A stretch of 64,000 nucleotides of DNA from Caballeronia mineralivorans PML1(12) (GCF_001028175.1 NZ_AEJF01000075.1:124001-188000); one strand, 5' to 3'. Shown: positions 20,466 through 29,403, counted from the first letter of the stretch. Numbers and translations: made by a program. Notes: generated from the sequence alone by a model not told the origin.

Positions 20466-20996
20466 ATGAAGTATTCAAGACTTGCATTACTCGTTTCGAT
20501 GGGGGTGTCGCTGGGCATTCTTGGCGGATGCGCCGTGGTGCCGACGGGGCCGAGCGTGATGGCCCTTCCTGGCACAGGAAAGAGCTTTGATCAGTTCCGT
20601 GCGGACGACGGTTCGTGCCGCCAGTTTGCGTTTGGTCAGGTGGGTGGGGTGACGACCAATCAGGCTGCGACTAATAGCGCGGTGGGCAGCGCTGTGGTCG
20701 GCACGGCGTTGGGCGCCGCGGCGGGTGCGGCGTTCAACGGTGGGTCGGGTGCCGCCGTGGGTGCCGGTGTCGGGTTGCTGGCTGGGAGTGCGTTTGGTGC
20801 GACTGCCGCGCAGGGTTCGGCTTATGACGTTCAGCGCCGCTATGACTACGCGTATCTGCAGTGCATGTATGCGAATGGCAATCGCGTGCCGGTGCGGGGG
20901 CGGATGATGACCACGGCACCGGGGGGTTATGCGACGCAGCCGGCGCCACCGCCACCGCCGCCGGGGATGCCGCCGCCTCCGCCGGTGGGGTATTGA
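20466..20996 (+). CDS. Glycine-zipper outer-membrane lipoprotein
   Basis: This 176-aa protein has a lipoprotein signal with lipobox LGGC (Cys22). Residues ~65-115 hold an Ala/Gly-rich helical region (GSAVVGTALGAAAGAAFNGG, GAAVGAGVGLLAGSAFGA) of the glycine-zipper type. It ends in a proline-rich tail (PAPPPPPPGMPPPPPVGY). It probably sits in the outer membrane. Its stop is only 13 bp from the left arm of the long inverted repeat. Confidence 0.85.
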   Translation: MKYSRLALLVSMGVSLGILGGCAVVPTGPSVMALPGTGKSFDQFRADDGSCRQFAFGQVGGVTTNQAATNSAVGSAVVGTALGAAAGAAFNGGSGAAVGAGVGLLAGSAFGATAAQGSAYDVQRRYDYAYLQCMYANGNRVPVRGRMMTTAPGGYATQPAPPPPPPGMPPPPPVGY

Positions 20997-21009
20997 ATGG
21001 TCGCTCGCG

Positions 21010-21304
21010 CCGGTGGACGGTTTTTTGGGCTGCCGGGGCGGGTGGGTGGGGGCTTGTGCCGGGGTGGGGGTTTTGGGGTTAGTGGTCGGGGGTTGGTGCC
21101 GGGTTGCTGCTTTCTGCGTCTGCGGTCGTTATATGTTAGTTATTCTATTTATCACTATTAGCCACTGTGCGTGGCGGCACGTCATTTCTTTGCAAATGCG
21201 CAAAGAAACGAAGCAAAGAAACGCGTTCCAACAATCGGCAAGTTAGTGTCCCTAGCGTGCAGGCTAGAAGTTTTTGGCACCTGATAGCACGGTGCTCGCC
21301 AGAC
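21010..21304 (+). repeat. Left arm of long imperfect inverted repeat
   Basis: This ~295-bp arm matches, in reverse complement, the arm at 21578-21871. The best-conserved blocks are 21128-21176 (paired with 21711-21759, 2 mismatches) and 21241-21304 (paired with 21578-21641, 1 mismatch). It contains an internal hairpin built on tttctttgc / gcaaagaaa at ~21185-21208. A GT-rich segment (21011-21110) is the more divergent part. Confidence 0.9.
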
Positions 21305-21577
21305 TGGAGGATGTGTGAACCCCTCCTTCTCGCGAATCCTGACACGAACACGCTTCGCCCCCAACGCTCTCGGGCAAGCACCGTCACCCACGGACCATGA
21401 CGGCCTGACGTGTGCTGGTTGCCGCATTTCGTGGTGGGTTGGCTACGTGGACTGCAAGGTTATTTCTTGAGGGGGTTGTACGCGGATAGCGCGGGGTGAA
21501 CCGTGGGCAGGTTCAGTCACTGGTGGCGAAGCGTGTGGGTATCCGTGTTCGGAGAGGTCGGGCTTCAAACATCGGTG
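21305..21577. other. Spacer of the long inverted repeat
   Basis: These ~273 bp separate the two arms. No gene with a ribosome site or coding pattern is seen. The short match cacgcttcgcc on the left (21349-21359) recurs inverted near 21527-21537, so the repeat may once have extended further inward. Confidence 0.55.
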
Positions 21578-21871
21578 ATGTCTGGCGAGCACCGTGCTAT
21601 CAGGTGCCAGAAACTTCTAGCCTGCACGCTAGGGACACTAACTTGCCGATGGTTTGAAAGCGCTTTCTTTGCGTCGTTTCTTTGTCGCTTTGGACAAAGA
21701 AACGACGCGTCGCCACGCGCAGTGGCTAACAGTGATAAATAGAATAACTAACATATAACAACCGCTGGACTGGAAAGCAGCAACCCAGCATCAAACCAAG
21801 ACCGCTAACCCCGAAACCCAGCATCAACCCAGCCCACCCACCCCGGCAGCCCCCAAAAAACCGTCCACCGG
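21578..21871 (-). repeat. Right arm of long imperfect inverted repeat
   Basis: This is the reverse-complement partner of 21010-21304. It carries a stronger internal hairpin, gtcgtttctttgtc / ggacaaagaaacgac, at 21673-21706. It ends 15 bp before the stop of the convergent IclR gene, so the element exactly fills the gap between two gene ends. Confidence 0.9.
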
Positions 21872-21886
21872 TGCGAACAAAAAAAC

Positions 21887-22711
21887 CTACCCGAGTGTGC
21901 GGATCGAATTACTAATCCCGCGCGCGCAATCAATCACCGCCGGTGCCAGCCGCTGCTCCGCTTCAGCAAGCGTCCACCTGCTCGTAGGCGCAACCACATG
22001 CACCGACGCAACCGGCCGCCTCTCCCCATCAACCACGGCCGCTGCAATCGTCATATCGCCGATAAACAACTCCTCCCGATTCGACGCATAACCACTAAGC
22101 CGCCCCTGCGCCAGCCGCGCCTCGATCTCGCCAAGATCCGTCACCGTGTACTGCGTATGCACAACCCGCTCACTCCCCTCAAGCAGCAAACGCGACTCGT
22201 CCTCCGGCAGCGCCGCAAGATACGCCCGCCCCGAAGCCGTGCAATACATCGGAATGCGACTGCCAATCGGCATGTGGATCGGCAAGAACTTCGTGCAGAC
22301 AAACCGCGCGACATAAACCATATCGACACCATCCGGCTCCGTCAGGTTGGTCGTCTCCCCCGTCACATTCGTAAGCTCGGATAGAAACGGATTGGCAACG
22401 TCGATCAACGTGTCCGCCGCCAAGTAATTAAAGCCAATCTGCATCGCCTTCAACGCAAGCTGATAACGCTTCGTGCGCGGATGTTTCTTCACATACCCCA
22501 GCTTTTCCAGCGTGTAGATCATGCGCTGCGCAGAACTCTTGGTGATCGATGTCGCCTCCGCCACCTCCGGAAGCGTCATCGTTCGCCGCTGCGCACTGAA
22601 CGCACGCAACACCGCAATGCCCTTCTCCAGCGACTGGTTAAACAGCGCATCCGGTGCGTCGTCAGCTGCGGAAGGCACGTCAATCTGAAGGTCCAGCTTG
22701 TTTCGGCTCAT
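21887..22711 (-). CDS. IclR-family transcriptional regulator
   Basis: This ~274-aa regulator has an N-terminal winged helix (residues ~25-85: SLEKGIAVLRAF, LPEVAEATSITKSSAQRMIYTL, KLGYVKK) and a C-terminal IclR effector domain (RIPMYCTASGRAYLAALPEDE, GYASNREELFIGDMTIAAAVV). I prefer the ATG at 22711 (MSRNKLD) to an upstream ATG at 22765 that lacks a ribosome site and lies in the AT-rich promoter area. It diverges from an amino-acid ABC transporter and a FAD oxidase, which it probably controls. Confidence 0.9.
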   Translation of the reverse strand: MSRNKLDLQIDVPSAADDAPDALFNQSLEKGIAVLRAFSAQRRTMTLPEVAEATSITKSSAQRMIYTLEKLGYVKKHPRTKRYQLALKAMQIGFNYLAADTLIDVANPFLSELTNVTGETTNLTEPDGVDMVYVARFVCTKFLPIHMPIGSRIPMYCTASGRAYLAALPEDESRLLLEGSERVVHTQYTVTDLGEIEARLAQGRLSGYASNREELFIGDMTIAAAVVDGERRPVASVHVVAPTSRWTLAEAEQRLAPAVIDCARGISNSIRTLG

Positions 22712-22766
22712 GGATTTACCCAATTGTTTGGCCCAAGGCCCAGGTTCATCCTGCAACACTACCATA

Positions 22767-22791
22767 TCGAATATCGATACACATATTTCGA
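22767..22791. promoter_or_regulatory. Candidate IclR operator
   Basis: An inverted repeat, tcgaatat then 8 nt then atatttcga, lies between the divergent IclR gene and transporter genes and directly abuts the TTGACG -35 box of the transporter promoter. Other AT-rich gat/atc sequences flank it. Confidence 0.5.
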
Positions 22792-22819
22792 TTGACGATT
22801 TTTTTGTCTCGAATAAGAT
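22792..22819 (+). promoter_or_regulatory. Candidate sigma-70 promoter of the amino-acid ABC operon
   Basis: TTGACG, a 16-nt spacer and TAAGAT lie ~55 bp upstream of the binding-protein start. The candidate IclR operator ends at the base before the -35 box. Confidence 0.55.
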
Positions 22820-22874
22820 GATCCAAACATCATTTATCGATTTTCTTCGATCCTTCCCATCAGTGGAGAGTCAC

Positions 22875-23642
22875 ATGTTCCAGTTCGTCAAACGCTTCGC
22901 CTCTGTCTTTGCAACCGGATTACTGCTCGCGGGCGTGCCAGCGTGGTCGCCCGCCGCCACTCCCACTTATACGGTCGGCTCGACCGCCACCGGCGTGCCG
23001 TTCACGTTCCTCGACGTCAAGACCAACTCGATCCAGGGCCTGCTGGTCGATGCCATCACCGCAACCGGCAAGGCAGCAGGCTTCGACGTCGATGTCCAAC
23101 AAACCACGTTTTCCTCACTGATTCCGTCGCTCACTACAAAGAAGATCGACATCATCTCGGCCGCCATGCTGAAGACGCCGGCACGCCAGCAGGTCGTCGA
23201 CTTCTCGGACACGGTTTATTCGTACGGCGAAGGCCTCATCGTGCGCGCCGACGACACCGGCAAATACCCGTCGATGGACGCGCTCAAGGGCGAAGTGGTC
23301 GGCGCCCAGGTCGGTACGGCGTTCGTTGACGCGCTGAACAAGAAAGGCATCTTCAAAGAGGTACGCACCTACGATTCAGTCGCCGACATCATGCGCGACG
23401 TCGCACTCGGGCGCATCAAGGCGGGCTTCGGCGACCATCCGATCATTGCTTACCAGCTTCAGCACAACCCGAATCCGCAGCTGCGCCTGGTCGCCGAATA
23501 CCAGCCGGAAGTGAAAGGCCAGTTGTGCTTCGTTGTACGCAAGGGCGATACGGCCACGCTCGACCAGTTGAATGCGGGCATCAAGAAGATCAAGACCGAC
23601 GGCACCCTGATGCAGATCATCAAGAAATGGCAGGTGGAATAA
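22875..23642 (+). CDS. Amino-acid ABC transporter, periplasmic substrate-binding protein
   Basis: This 255-aa protein begins at an ATG preceded by TGGAGAG; the open frame further upstream is the AT-rich promoter region. A Sec signal ends near residue 28 (AWSPAATPTY). The rest is a type 2 periplasmic (SBP_bac_3) domain: VGSTATGVPFTFLDVKTNSI, SLTTKKIDIISAAMLKTPAR, FSDTVYSYGEGLIV, KGEVVGAQVGTAFVD. The ligand is a polar amino acid or amine; which one is not clear. It leads an SBP-permease-ATPase-oxidase operon. Confidence 0.9.
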   Translation: MFQFVKRFASVFATGLLLAGVPAWSPAATPTYTVGSTATGVPFTFLDVKTNSIQGLLVDAITATGKAAGFDVDVQQTTFSSLIPSLTTKKIDIISAAMLKTPARQQVVDFSDTVYSYGEGLIVRADDTGKYPSMDALKGEVVGAQVGTAFVDALNKKGIFKEVRTYDSVADIMRDVALGRIKAGFGDHPIIAYQLQHNPNPQLRLVAEYQPEVKGQLCFVVRKGDTATLDQLNAGIKKIKTDGTLMQIIKKWQVE

Positions 23643-23673
23643 AGACAGCCTCGGCATAGAGAGGACCGAAGCC

Positions 23674-24330
23674 ATGTTCTTCCAGAACGCCATCGACTTC
23701 CTGCCGATCCTGCTGAAAGGCGCGGTCGTCACGATCGAGATCACCTTCTGCTCGTTCATCCTGAGCACGCTGCTCGGACTGCTGCTGGCGCTGATGCGCG
23801 TGTCGTCGAACAAGCTTGCCTCGCACGCCGCCGCAACGTTCATCAACGTGATTCGCGGACTGCCGATCATCGTCCAGCTTTTTTATATCTACTTCGTGCT
23901 GCCCGATCTCGGCGTGCGGCTGTCCGCGTTTCAAGCGGGTTTTATCGGGCTGGGCATCGCGTATTCCGTGTACCAGGCCGAAAATTTTCGCGCGGGCATC
24001 CAGGCAATCGATCATGGGCAAATAGAAGCGGCGCAGTCCATTGGCATGCGCGGCGGACTGATCATGCAGCGCGTGGTGTTGCCGCAGGCGTTCAAGATTG
24101 CACTGCCGCCCTATGGCAACACGCTCGTGATGATGTTGAAAGACTCCTCGCTCGCATCCACCATCACGGTCGCTGAAATGACGCGTGCGGGGCAGTTGAT
24201 TGCATCGTCGACGTTCCAGAACATGACTGTATTTACGCTGGTTGCGTTGCTTTATCTCGGGCTCAGCCTGCCACTCGTGTATGGCTTGCGTCGTCTGGAA
24301 CGCCGTCTCGGTCTTAAGGGGAAACGATGA
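23674..24330 (+). CDS. Amino-acid ABC transporter, permease
   Basis: This 218-aa His/Glu/Gln/Arg/opine-type inner-membrane permease has about five transmembrane segments. The N-terminal [39 protein letters not shown] and the EAA-loop region [22 protein letters not shown] are characteristic. AGAGGA precedes the ATG. A single permease gene implies a homodimer. Its stop overlaps the ATPase start by 4 bp. Confidence 0.93.
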   Translation: MFFQNAIDFLPILLKGAVVTIEITFCSFILSTLLGLLLALMRVSSNKLASHAAATFINVIRGLPIIVQLFYIYFVLPDLGVRLSAFQAGFIGLGIAYSVYQAENFRAGIQAIDHGQIEAAQSIGMRGGLIMQRVVLPQAFKIALPPYGNTLVMMLKDSSLASTITVAEMTRAGQLIASSTFQNMTVFTLVALLYLGLSLPLVYGLRRLERRLGLKGKR

Positions 24331-25073
24331 TCAGGGTCGAGTCGATTCATAAACGCTTCCACGATCAGGAAGTGTTGAAGGGCGTCAGCCTCAACGTGGA
24401 AGCAGGCCAGGTCGTCTGCCTGATCGGCCCCTCGGGATCGGGTAAATCGACGCTCCTGCGCTGCATCAACGGCCTGGAAACGCATGACGCCGGCACGATC
24501 ACGGTGGACGGCCTCGCAGTCGACGCCCGCTCGAAGCACATCCATGAACTGCGCATGCAGGTCGGCATGGTGTTCCAGCGCTTCAACCTGTTTCCGCATC
24601 GCACCGCGCTGGAGAATGTCTGCGAAGGCCCGGTGTTCGTGAAAAAGGAAGGCCGTGCACAGGCCCGGGAAAAGGCGCGGCATCTGCTCGATAAAGTCGG
24701 GCTCGCGCATCGAATAGATGCTTACCCGTCGGAATTGTCGGGCGGTCAGCAGCAACGCGTGGCGATCGCCCGCGCACTGGCCATGGAGCCCAAAGCCATC
24801 TTGTTCGACGAGCCCACGTCGGCGCTCGACCCCGAACTCGTTGGCGAAGTATTGAACGTCATGCGCCAACTCGCGTACGACGGCATGACGATGATCGTCG
24901 TCACGCACGAAATGAGTTTTGCGCGCGAAGTGGCGGACCGGGTGTGTTTTCTCTACGACGGCACGATCTGCGAGGAAGGCGCCGCAGCCGATCTGCTCGA
25001 ACGTCCGCAACATCCCCGCACGCGCGATTTCCTGCGCAGGGTGCTCACCTCCTCCGACGCGCCTTCGACCTGA
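24327..25073 (+). CDS. Amino-acid ABC transporter, ATP-binding protein
   Basis: This 248-aa ATPase of the GlnQ/HisP type has Walker [10 protein letters not shown] (~residues 32-40), signature LSGGQQQR (~134-141), Walker [15 protein letters not shown] (~153-166) and the switch His in [14 protein letters not shown]. It overlaps the permease stop by 4 bp, so the subunits are translationally coupled. Confidence 0.95.
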   Translation: MIRVESIHKRFHDQEVLKGVSLNVEAGQVVCLIGPSGSGKSTLLRCINGLETHDAGTITVDGLAVDARSKHIHELRMQVGMVFQRFNLFPHRTALENVCEGPVFVKKEGRAQAREKARHLLDKVGLAHRIDAYPSELSGGQQQRVAIARALAMEPKAILFDEPTSALDPELVGEVLNVMRQLAYDGMTMIVVTHEMSFAREVADRVCFLYDGTICEEGAAADLLERPQHPRTRDFLRRVLTSSDAPST

Positions 25074-25082
25074 ATACCCAAC

Positions 25083-26375
25083 ATGAGCCTTGTTGAAGTT
25101 GCACGACCGTTGCCGCCCTCCCTCTGGGCTGCGACTGCGGAACCGGCCGTCGATACCCCGCCACTCGACGCCTCCGTTAAAACCGATGTGCTGATTGTCG
25201 GTGCGGGTTATACCGGCCTCTCGAGCGCATTGCATCTTGCCGCGCACGGCGTGAAGGTCTGCGTGATCGATGCGAACGAACCGGGCTGGGGCGCGTCCGG
25301 TCGCAACGGCGGCCAGGTAATTCCAGGGCTTAAGTACGATCCCGACGAACTGATCCGTCGTTATGGTCCGCGCGATGGCGAAACCCTCGCGCAGATCGCG
25401 GGCAATGCCGCGGACACCGTCTTCGATCTCATCGAACGTCACCATATCCAATGCGACGCCACACGCAATGGCTGGATTCAACCCACGCATTCGAACAAGC
25501 TGCTCGGCACGCTTCACGCCCGCGCACGGCAGTGGGAAGCGCGTGGTGCGCCGGTCGAGTTGCTCGACCGCTCGCAGGTATCGAAGCGGCTTGGTACCGC
25601 GGCTTTCGTGGGCGGCTGGATCGACAAACGTGCCGGCAGCGTGCAGCCCTTGAGTTATGCGCGGGGTCTGGCGCGCGCGGCCAAGGCTGCGGGCGTCGCG
25701 ATTCATGGTGCGACACGCGCGGCTGCGCTCGAACGTGGCCCCTCAGGATGGCGCGTGCGATGTGCGGGCGGTAATGTCGTCGATGCAAAACAAGTGCTGC
25801 TCGCGACCAACGGTTATACCGATGCACTCTGGCCTGGCCTCGCGCAATCGGTGATCGCGGCGAACAGTTTTATCGTCGCGACGCGGCCGTTACCCGCTGA
25901 TATAAATGCAACGATCCTGCCCGGACGCGAAGTGGCCTCGGATTCGCGGCGACTGTTGCTGTATTTCCGCAAGGACGCCGCGGGCCGCTTGCTTATGGGC
26001 GGTCGCGGTCCTTTCAGTGATCCACGCAGCGCGACCGATTGGGCGCATCTCGAACGCGCGGCGCGATTGATGTATCCGCAACTCGAAGGCATCGAATATG
26101 AATACCGATGGGCCGGACGCATCGCGATTACGCGGGATTTCCTGCCGCATGTGCACACACCCGCTGAAGGTTTGACGATCGCGCTGGGTTACAACGGACG
26201 CGGTATCGCGATGGCAACGACGCTGGGAAAACATCTGGCGGCGTTCATGAGCGGCGCGGCGCAGGGACTGCCGGTGCCGCCCACATCGATCAAACCAATT
26301 CCCTTTCACGCGCTGCAGCGCGTCTATATCAGCGCGGGCGTGGCGTGGTATGGCTTGCTCGATGCGCTTTCCTGA
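25083..26375 (+). CDS. FAD-dependent oxidoreductase (DAO family, PuuB-like)
   Basis: This 430-aa flavoprotein has the FAD-binding dinucleotide motif VLIVGAGYTGLSSALHLAAHG at residues ~35-55, the covalent/positioning motif GWGASGRNGGQVIPGL, and a C-terminal GYNGRGIAMATTLGKHLA flavin-binding segment. This fits D-amino-acid oxidase-fold enzymes such as gamma-glutamylputrescine oxidase or glycine/sarcosine oxidase. It follows the transporter by 9 bp, so the imported compound is probably its substrate, an amine or amino acid. Which one is inference. Confidence 0.87.
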   Translation: MSLVEVARPLPPSLWAATAEPAVDTPPLDASVKTDVLIVGAGYTGLSSALHLAAHGVKVCVIDANEPGWGASGRNGGQVIPGLKYDPDELIRRYGPRDGETLAQIAGNAADTVFDLIERHHIQCDATRNGWIQPTHSNKLLGTLHARARQWEARGAPVELLDRSQVSKRLGTAAFVGGWIDKRAGSVQPLSYARGLARAAKAAGVAIHGATRAAALERGPSGWRVRCAGGNVVDAKQVLLATNGYTDALWPGLAQSVIAANSFIVATRPLPADINATILPGREVASDSRRLLLYFRKDAAGRLLMGGRGPFSDPRSATDWAHLERAARLMYPQLEGIEYEYRWAGRIAITRDFLPHVHTPAEGLTIALGYNGRGIAMATTLGKHLAAFMSGAAQGLPVPPTSIKPIPFHALQRVYISAGVAWYGLLDALS

Positions 26376-26482
26376 CAAGGCTCAAGAATCACTGGAAAGA
26401 CCGCGCCGGCCTCCGAAAAAAGACACCCGGGAACCAAAGAAGCGTAGATTTCATTGGATAGGTTCCGGCCTGTTGCGTGGTC

Positions 26483-26507
26483 ATGTGACCGATGTGACTT
26501 ATGTGAC
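26483..26507. repeat. Three direct repeats of ATGTGAC, period 9
   Basis: ATGTGAC occurs at 26483, 26492 and 26501, exactly 9 bp apart, ~50 bp upstream of the His-rich protein gene. The short array could be a regulator-binding site; nothing here proves it. Confidence 0.55.
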
Positions 26508-26558
26508 TTACGCAACCGGTCACCGTTGAAGTCGGACAGTCGTACAGGAGGAGCAGCC

Positions 26559-27029
26559 ATGAACACAAAACAAAGTAAAAAGGGACATCTCGAAGCAGCA
26601 GCATCGCATCACGAGCAGGCAGCAAAATTTCATCGCGAAGCGTCACATCATTTCGACGCAGGCAAGGATTACGACCACGCAGCACATCAGGCGATCCTGG
26701 CGCACGGTCACGCGCTGCATGCTATCGACGAGGCCAACAACGCCGTCAAGCACAACGCCGGCGCGTCGACGGTATTGCCGCCACCAACGGGTTCCGCGGA
26801 CAGCACGACCGCAGCGCAGCATCACGCGACTGCCGCAGAGCTCCACGGGCAGGCAGCGCAGCATCTGCGTCACGCAGCAAAACACTTCGATGAAGACCGT
26901 AGCGCGGTCGCTCACGACACCCAGCTAGCGTTTTCCCTTGCATTGCGCGCGCTTTCTCACAGCAACGAGGCGGCCAGGCAGCATGTCACGTCGACACGCG
27001 ATAAGAGTACGGTGACCGGCGCGGCGTAA
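26559..27029 (+). CDS. Histidine-rich protein with an internal duplication, unknown function
   Basis: This 156-aa protein starts at an ATG with a very strong AGGAGGAG upstream. It has no signal peptide. About 21 residues are histidine, and Ala and Gln are also frequent. Residues ~12-62 and ~88-142 look like two copies of one helical unit: SHHEQAAKFHREASHHF matches QHHATAAELHGQAAQHLRHA, and the following ALHAIDEANNAVKH matches ALSHSNEAARQH. Two helical hairpins, or a metal-binding or phosphorelay-like surface, are possible; I do not recognise a named family. Confidence 0.8.
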   Translation: MNTKQSKKGHLEAAASHHEQAAKFHREASHHFDAGKDYDHAAHQAILAHGHALHAIDEANNAVKHNAGASTVLPPPTGSADSTTAAQHHATAAELHGQAAQHLRHAAKHFDEDRSAVAHDTQLAFSLALRALSHSNEAARQHVTSTRDKSTVTGAA

Positions 27030-27138
27030 GGGAAGGAATGCGGCTGGACAGACGGTGCCGGTATCGAGGCGAGGCGTGCCCTCATCGCCTCGACCTCTTC
27101 TAGCGGAGCACGAAGCGCTCGGCGCTTGGAAACACAAC

Positions 27139-28671
27139 TCAGGTCGTCACGGCCGCGTCGCCACACGGCTCGGCCGCGCTCGTTTGATTTCTGCCGGATG
27201 CTTTCGCCCGATACACGGCCTGATCCGCCACCTTGATCAGCGCGAGCGCGTCGGCCACCTCCTCGGTGTCCGTACAGGCCACGCCGATGCTCACCGTGAT
27301 GACACCGTGTTCGCTCTCGGTGTGTTCGATAGCCAGCGCGCGGACAGCCGAATGAATATTGGCGGCAACAACCGCAGCACCCGCACCGTCCGTCTCCGGC
27401 AGCACCACGACAAACTCCTCGCCCCCGAACCGGGCCGCTATGTCACCCTGCCGCTGACTGTTTCGCGCGATCGCCTGTGCAACGGCGGTCAACGCGTCGT
27501 CACCTGCCTGATGACCGTACGTGTCGTTGTAATTCTTGAACCGGTCGATATCTACGAACAGCAGCGCCAACGGTTTTCCCGAGCGTTTCGAGCGGAGCCA
27601 TTCGAGCATGAGACGATCGTCGAGACTACGACGGTTGGTTAGTCCCGTGAGGCCATCAATACGCGTCATGTTGCGCAAATGTTCCTCCACTTCCAGCCTG
27701 TGCCGGAACTCCACGGAGAGAAGCTGTGCGGCAAACAGAAGGCCGACGATCAACAGCGCGGTCACAATGCCGATATACCACGCCCGGCTCGTCCAGTCCG
27801 CGAAGACGTAACGACTCGACGGCGCAATGATGACAATCATTTTCAGCTTTTCGAATTCGCGGAAGTTATAGAGCCGCTCCTGACCGTCCCGGCCCGATGT
27901 ACCGAAGAACGACGTCTCATGAGTTCTTCTGAATCGCTCAAAGTTTTTCCGTCCCGTGAAATCCTCGTCGACCTGGGTTTCATCATTCGGATAACGTAGG
28001 ATCACGTGTCCGTCGTCCTGCAGGAGCGTGATGGCGCCGCCCGGACCGAGCCGGACACCTGACAGCAGGTTTTTGAAGTAGTCGAGCCGGAAAGCTGCCA
28101 CCACAACGCCCGCGAACGAGCCGTCAGGATGATTCACCCGCCGGCTGAACATAAGGTCGACTTCGTTGGGATTGAGGCGCGAGCGCAATGGACGGCTGAT
28201 GAACAGCCCCAGGTTCGGGTTGTCGCGATGAACCGTGAACCACAATCTATCCGCGAGATCGACGCTGCGTGGAACTGCGCTTGTAGAGTCGACAATGATC
28301 TTGCCGCGTGAATCAAGGCACAACAACGAGCCTATGTACTGGCTGGCGGTAGCGGACCGGTCGAACAGAAGCTCTTTACGCAGGTGTTCCGGTAACCGCA
28401 TGACATCTGCGTCTTGTGCACCGTCCACGGCTGCTTGAATCGAAAGGTCCGTCAGTTCGGCGGTGTAAGTGATGTCATGCTCAATGACGCGTGCGAGGTT
28501 GTCCGCATTCTCGATAGCGCGAGCGGTCGCATCCTGCCGCGCCTGCACCAGAACCGCCAGGGCGAATCCGAGCACGATCACCGAGAAAGCAATGCTGCCT
28601 ACACCGATTGCATTCGGATGGCGCGCCAAAGCCGCTCTTAGCCGAAAGAAAATAGTCGGTTTTATTAACAT
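27139..28671 (-). CDS. Membrane-bound diguanylate cyclase
   Basis: This 510-aa protein has TM1 (residues ~20-43), a ~250-aa periplasmic sensor of the double-Cache type (LDYFKNLLSGVRLGPGGAIT, LQDDGHVILRYP), TM2 (~295-318, YIGIVTALLIVGLLFAA) and a C-terminal GGDEF domain. The active-site motif is GGEEF at ~416-420, and RQGD five residues before it is an intact product-inhibition I-site. It makes cyclic-di-GMP, probably in response to a periplasmic ligand. It stands alone, with no adjacent phosphodiesterase. Confidence 0.94.
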   Translation of the reverse strand: MLIKPTIFFRLRAALARHPNAIGVGSIAFSVIVLGFALAVLVQARQDATARAIENADNLARVIEHDITYTAELTDLSIQAAVDGAQDADVMRLPEHLRKELLFDRSATASQYIGSLLCLDSRGKIIVDSTSAVPRSVDLADRLWFTVHRDNPNLGLFISRPLRSRLNPNEVDLMFSRRVNHPDGSFAGVVVAAFRLDYFKNLLSGVRLGPGGAITLLQDDGHVILRYPNDETQVDEDFTGRKNFERFRRTHETSFFGTSGRDGQERLYNFREFEKLKMIVIIAPSSRYVFADWTSRAWYIGIVTALLIVGLLFAAQLLSVEFRHRLEVEEHLRNMTRIDGLTGLTNRRSLDDRLMLEWLRSKRSGKPLALLFVDIDRFKNYNDTYGHQAGDDALTAVAQAIARNSQRQGDIAARFGGEEFVVVLPETDGAGAAVVAANIHSAVRALAIEHTESEHGVITVSIGVACTDTEEVADALALIKVADQAVYRAKASGRNQTSAAEPCGDAAVTT

Positions 28672-29320
28672 TCGAAGGCTTCCAACGCTCGCGCGCTATT
28701 GTCTGGCGCTTGGCCGACCTCAGCCGGACCGCGCCTATTCGCACTTCGCCGATCGACCCTTTCGCGTGCAGGAAACGGCTCCACTCAGCCGCAATCACTC
28801 ACACAATCACCTATCGCCTGGCTCGCGCGTCCGACCTTTCGATTTGCTTAATTTCCCGCGTTTCTTCAGTGTGCACCCTGCCGCTCATTCGTCATGCAAT
28901 TATTTTATGCGCTCCGGGCTGAACGCGCGAAGATCTTCTTGCTCACACGCGCATGGTCGCCAAGTCTGTCAGTGCAATGCCACCAAGACGCCGATCGCAC
29001 GGCGAAACGCCAGATGCGAAAAGTCGTTCCGCACAGTGCCAAAACGGTTTTTTCAGGGACTGCTTAATGCGGATACCTGACCGCTCATCGAGAGACCCGG
29101 ACGCACGTTAAGTCCCGTCATTGCGATCGCAATGTTGGTGTTTTGTAATCTGAAAAATCCTTACCGCAGCTTCATTGTTCAAGCCGTATTCAGGACTCCG
29201 GTCTGCAGACAGCGCCCAAGCGCGCAACGTTTTCCCGTCTGTTTTCATCGAATCGTTGTTATGCGGCGTAACGCATGTAAGCAGCCTTGCAACGTATTTG
29301 CGGCGGGCACGGCCTACACT
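28672..29320. other. Non-coding stretch between the diguanylate cyclase and the candidate sRNA
   Basis: These ~650 bp hold no gene I can support. The base composition drifts and no frame has a ribosome site with coding-type codon use. The first ~100 bp should contain the diguanylate cyclase promoter. Confidence 0.5.
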
Positions 29321-29403
29321 GATCATGCGTCTTCTCCCAGACGCAGTTGTGAGTGATGCAAGTGACTGCAGCTTGGCCCGCCCTCAGGGGTGGGCCATTT
29401 TTT
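29321..29403 (+). ncRNA. Candidate small RNA with two hairpins and an intrinsic terminator
   Basis: A 6-bp hairpin (gcgtct-tctccc-agacgc, 29327-29344) is followed by ~29 unpaired nt and a strong intrinsic terminator: a 10-bp stem (tggcccgccc / ggggtgggcca, with one G-U pair) and six T residues (29374-29403). No gene on this strand lies upstream for the terminator to serve. TACACT at 29315-29320 could be a -10 box, putting the start near 29327 and giving a ~77-nt RNA, but no good -35 is present at the right distance. I do not match it to a known family. Confidence 0.5.
29374..29403 (+). terminator. Rho-independent terminator
   Basis: A 10-bp GC-rich stem with a 4-nt loop is followed directly by TTTTTT. 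It is the clearest intrinsic terminator in the window and lies 92 bp upstream of the next small gene. Confidence 0.8.

Noticed and set aside
21145-21742. Short peptides encoded in both arms of the long inverted repeat
   Set aside because: Their similarity to each other follows from the repeated DNA; neither has a ribosome site, so I treat the repeat as non-coding.
21010-21871. Insertion sequence or integron as an explanation of the inverted repeat
   Set aside because: There is no transposase or integrase frame, and the spacer holds no cargo gene.
24252-25706. 484-aa minus-strand frame opposite the amino-acid ABC ATPase and oxidase genes
   Set aside because: Antisense shadow of two confident genes; Arg/His-rich composition typical of such frames.
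28469-29080. 203-aa frame running out of the diguanylate cyclase region
   Set aside because: Partly antisense to the cyclase, low-quality composition, and no ribosome site.
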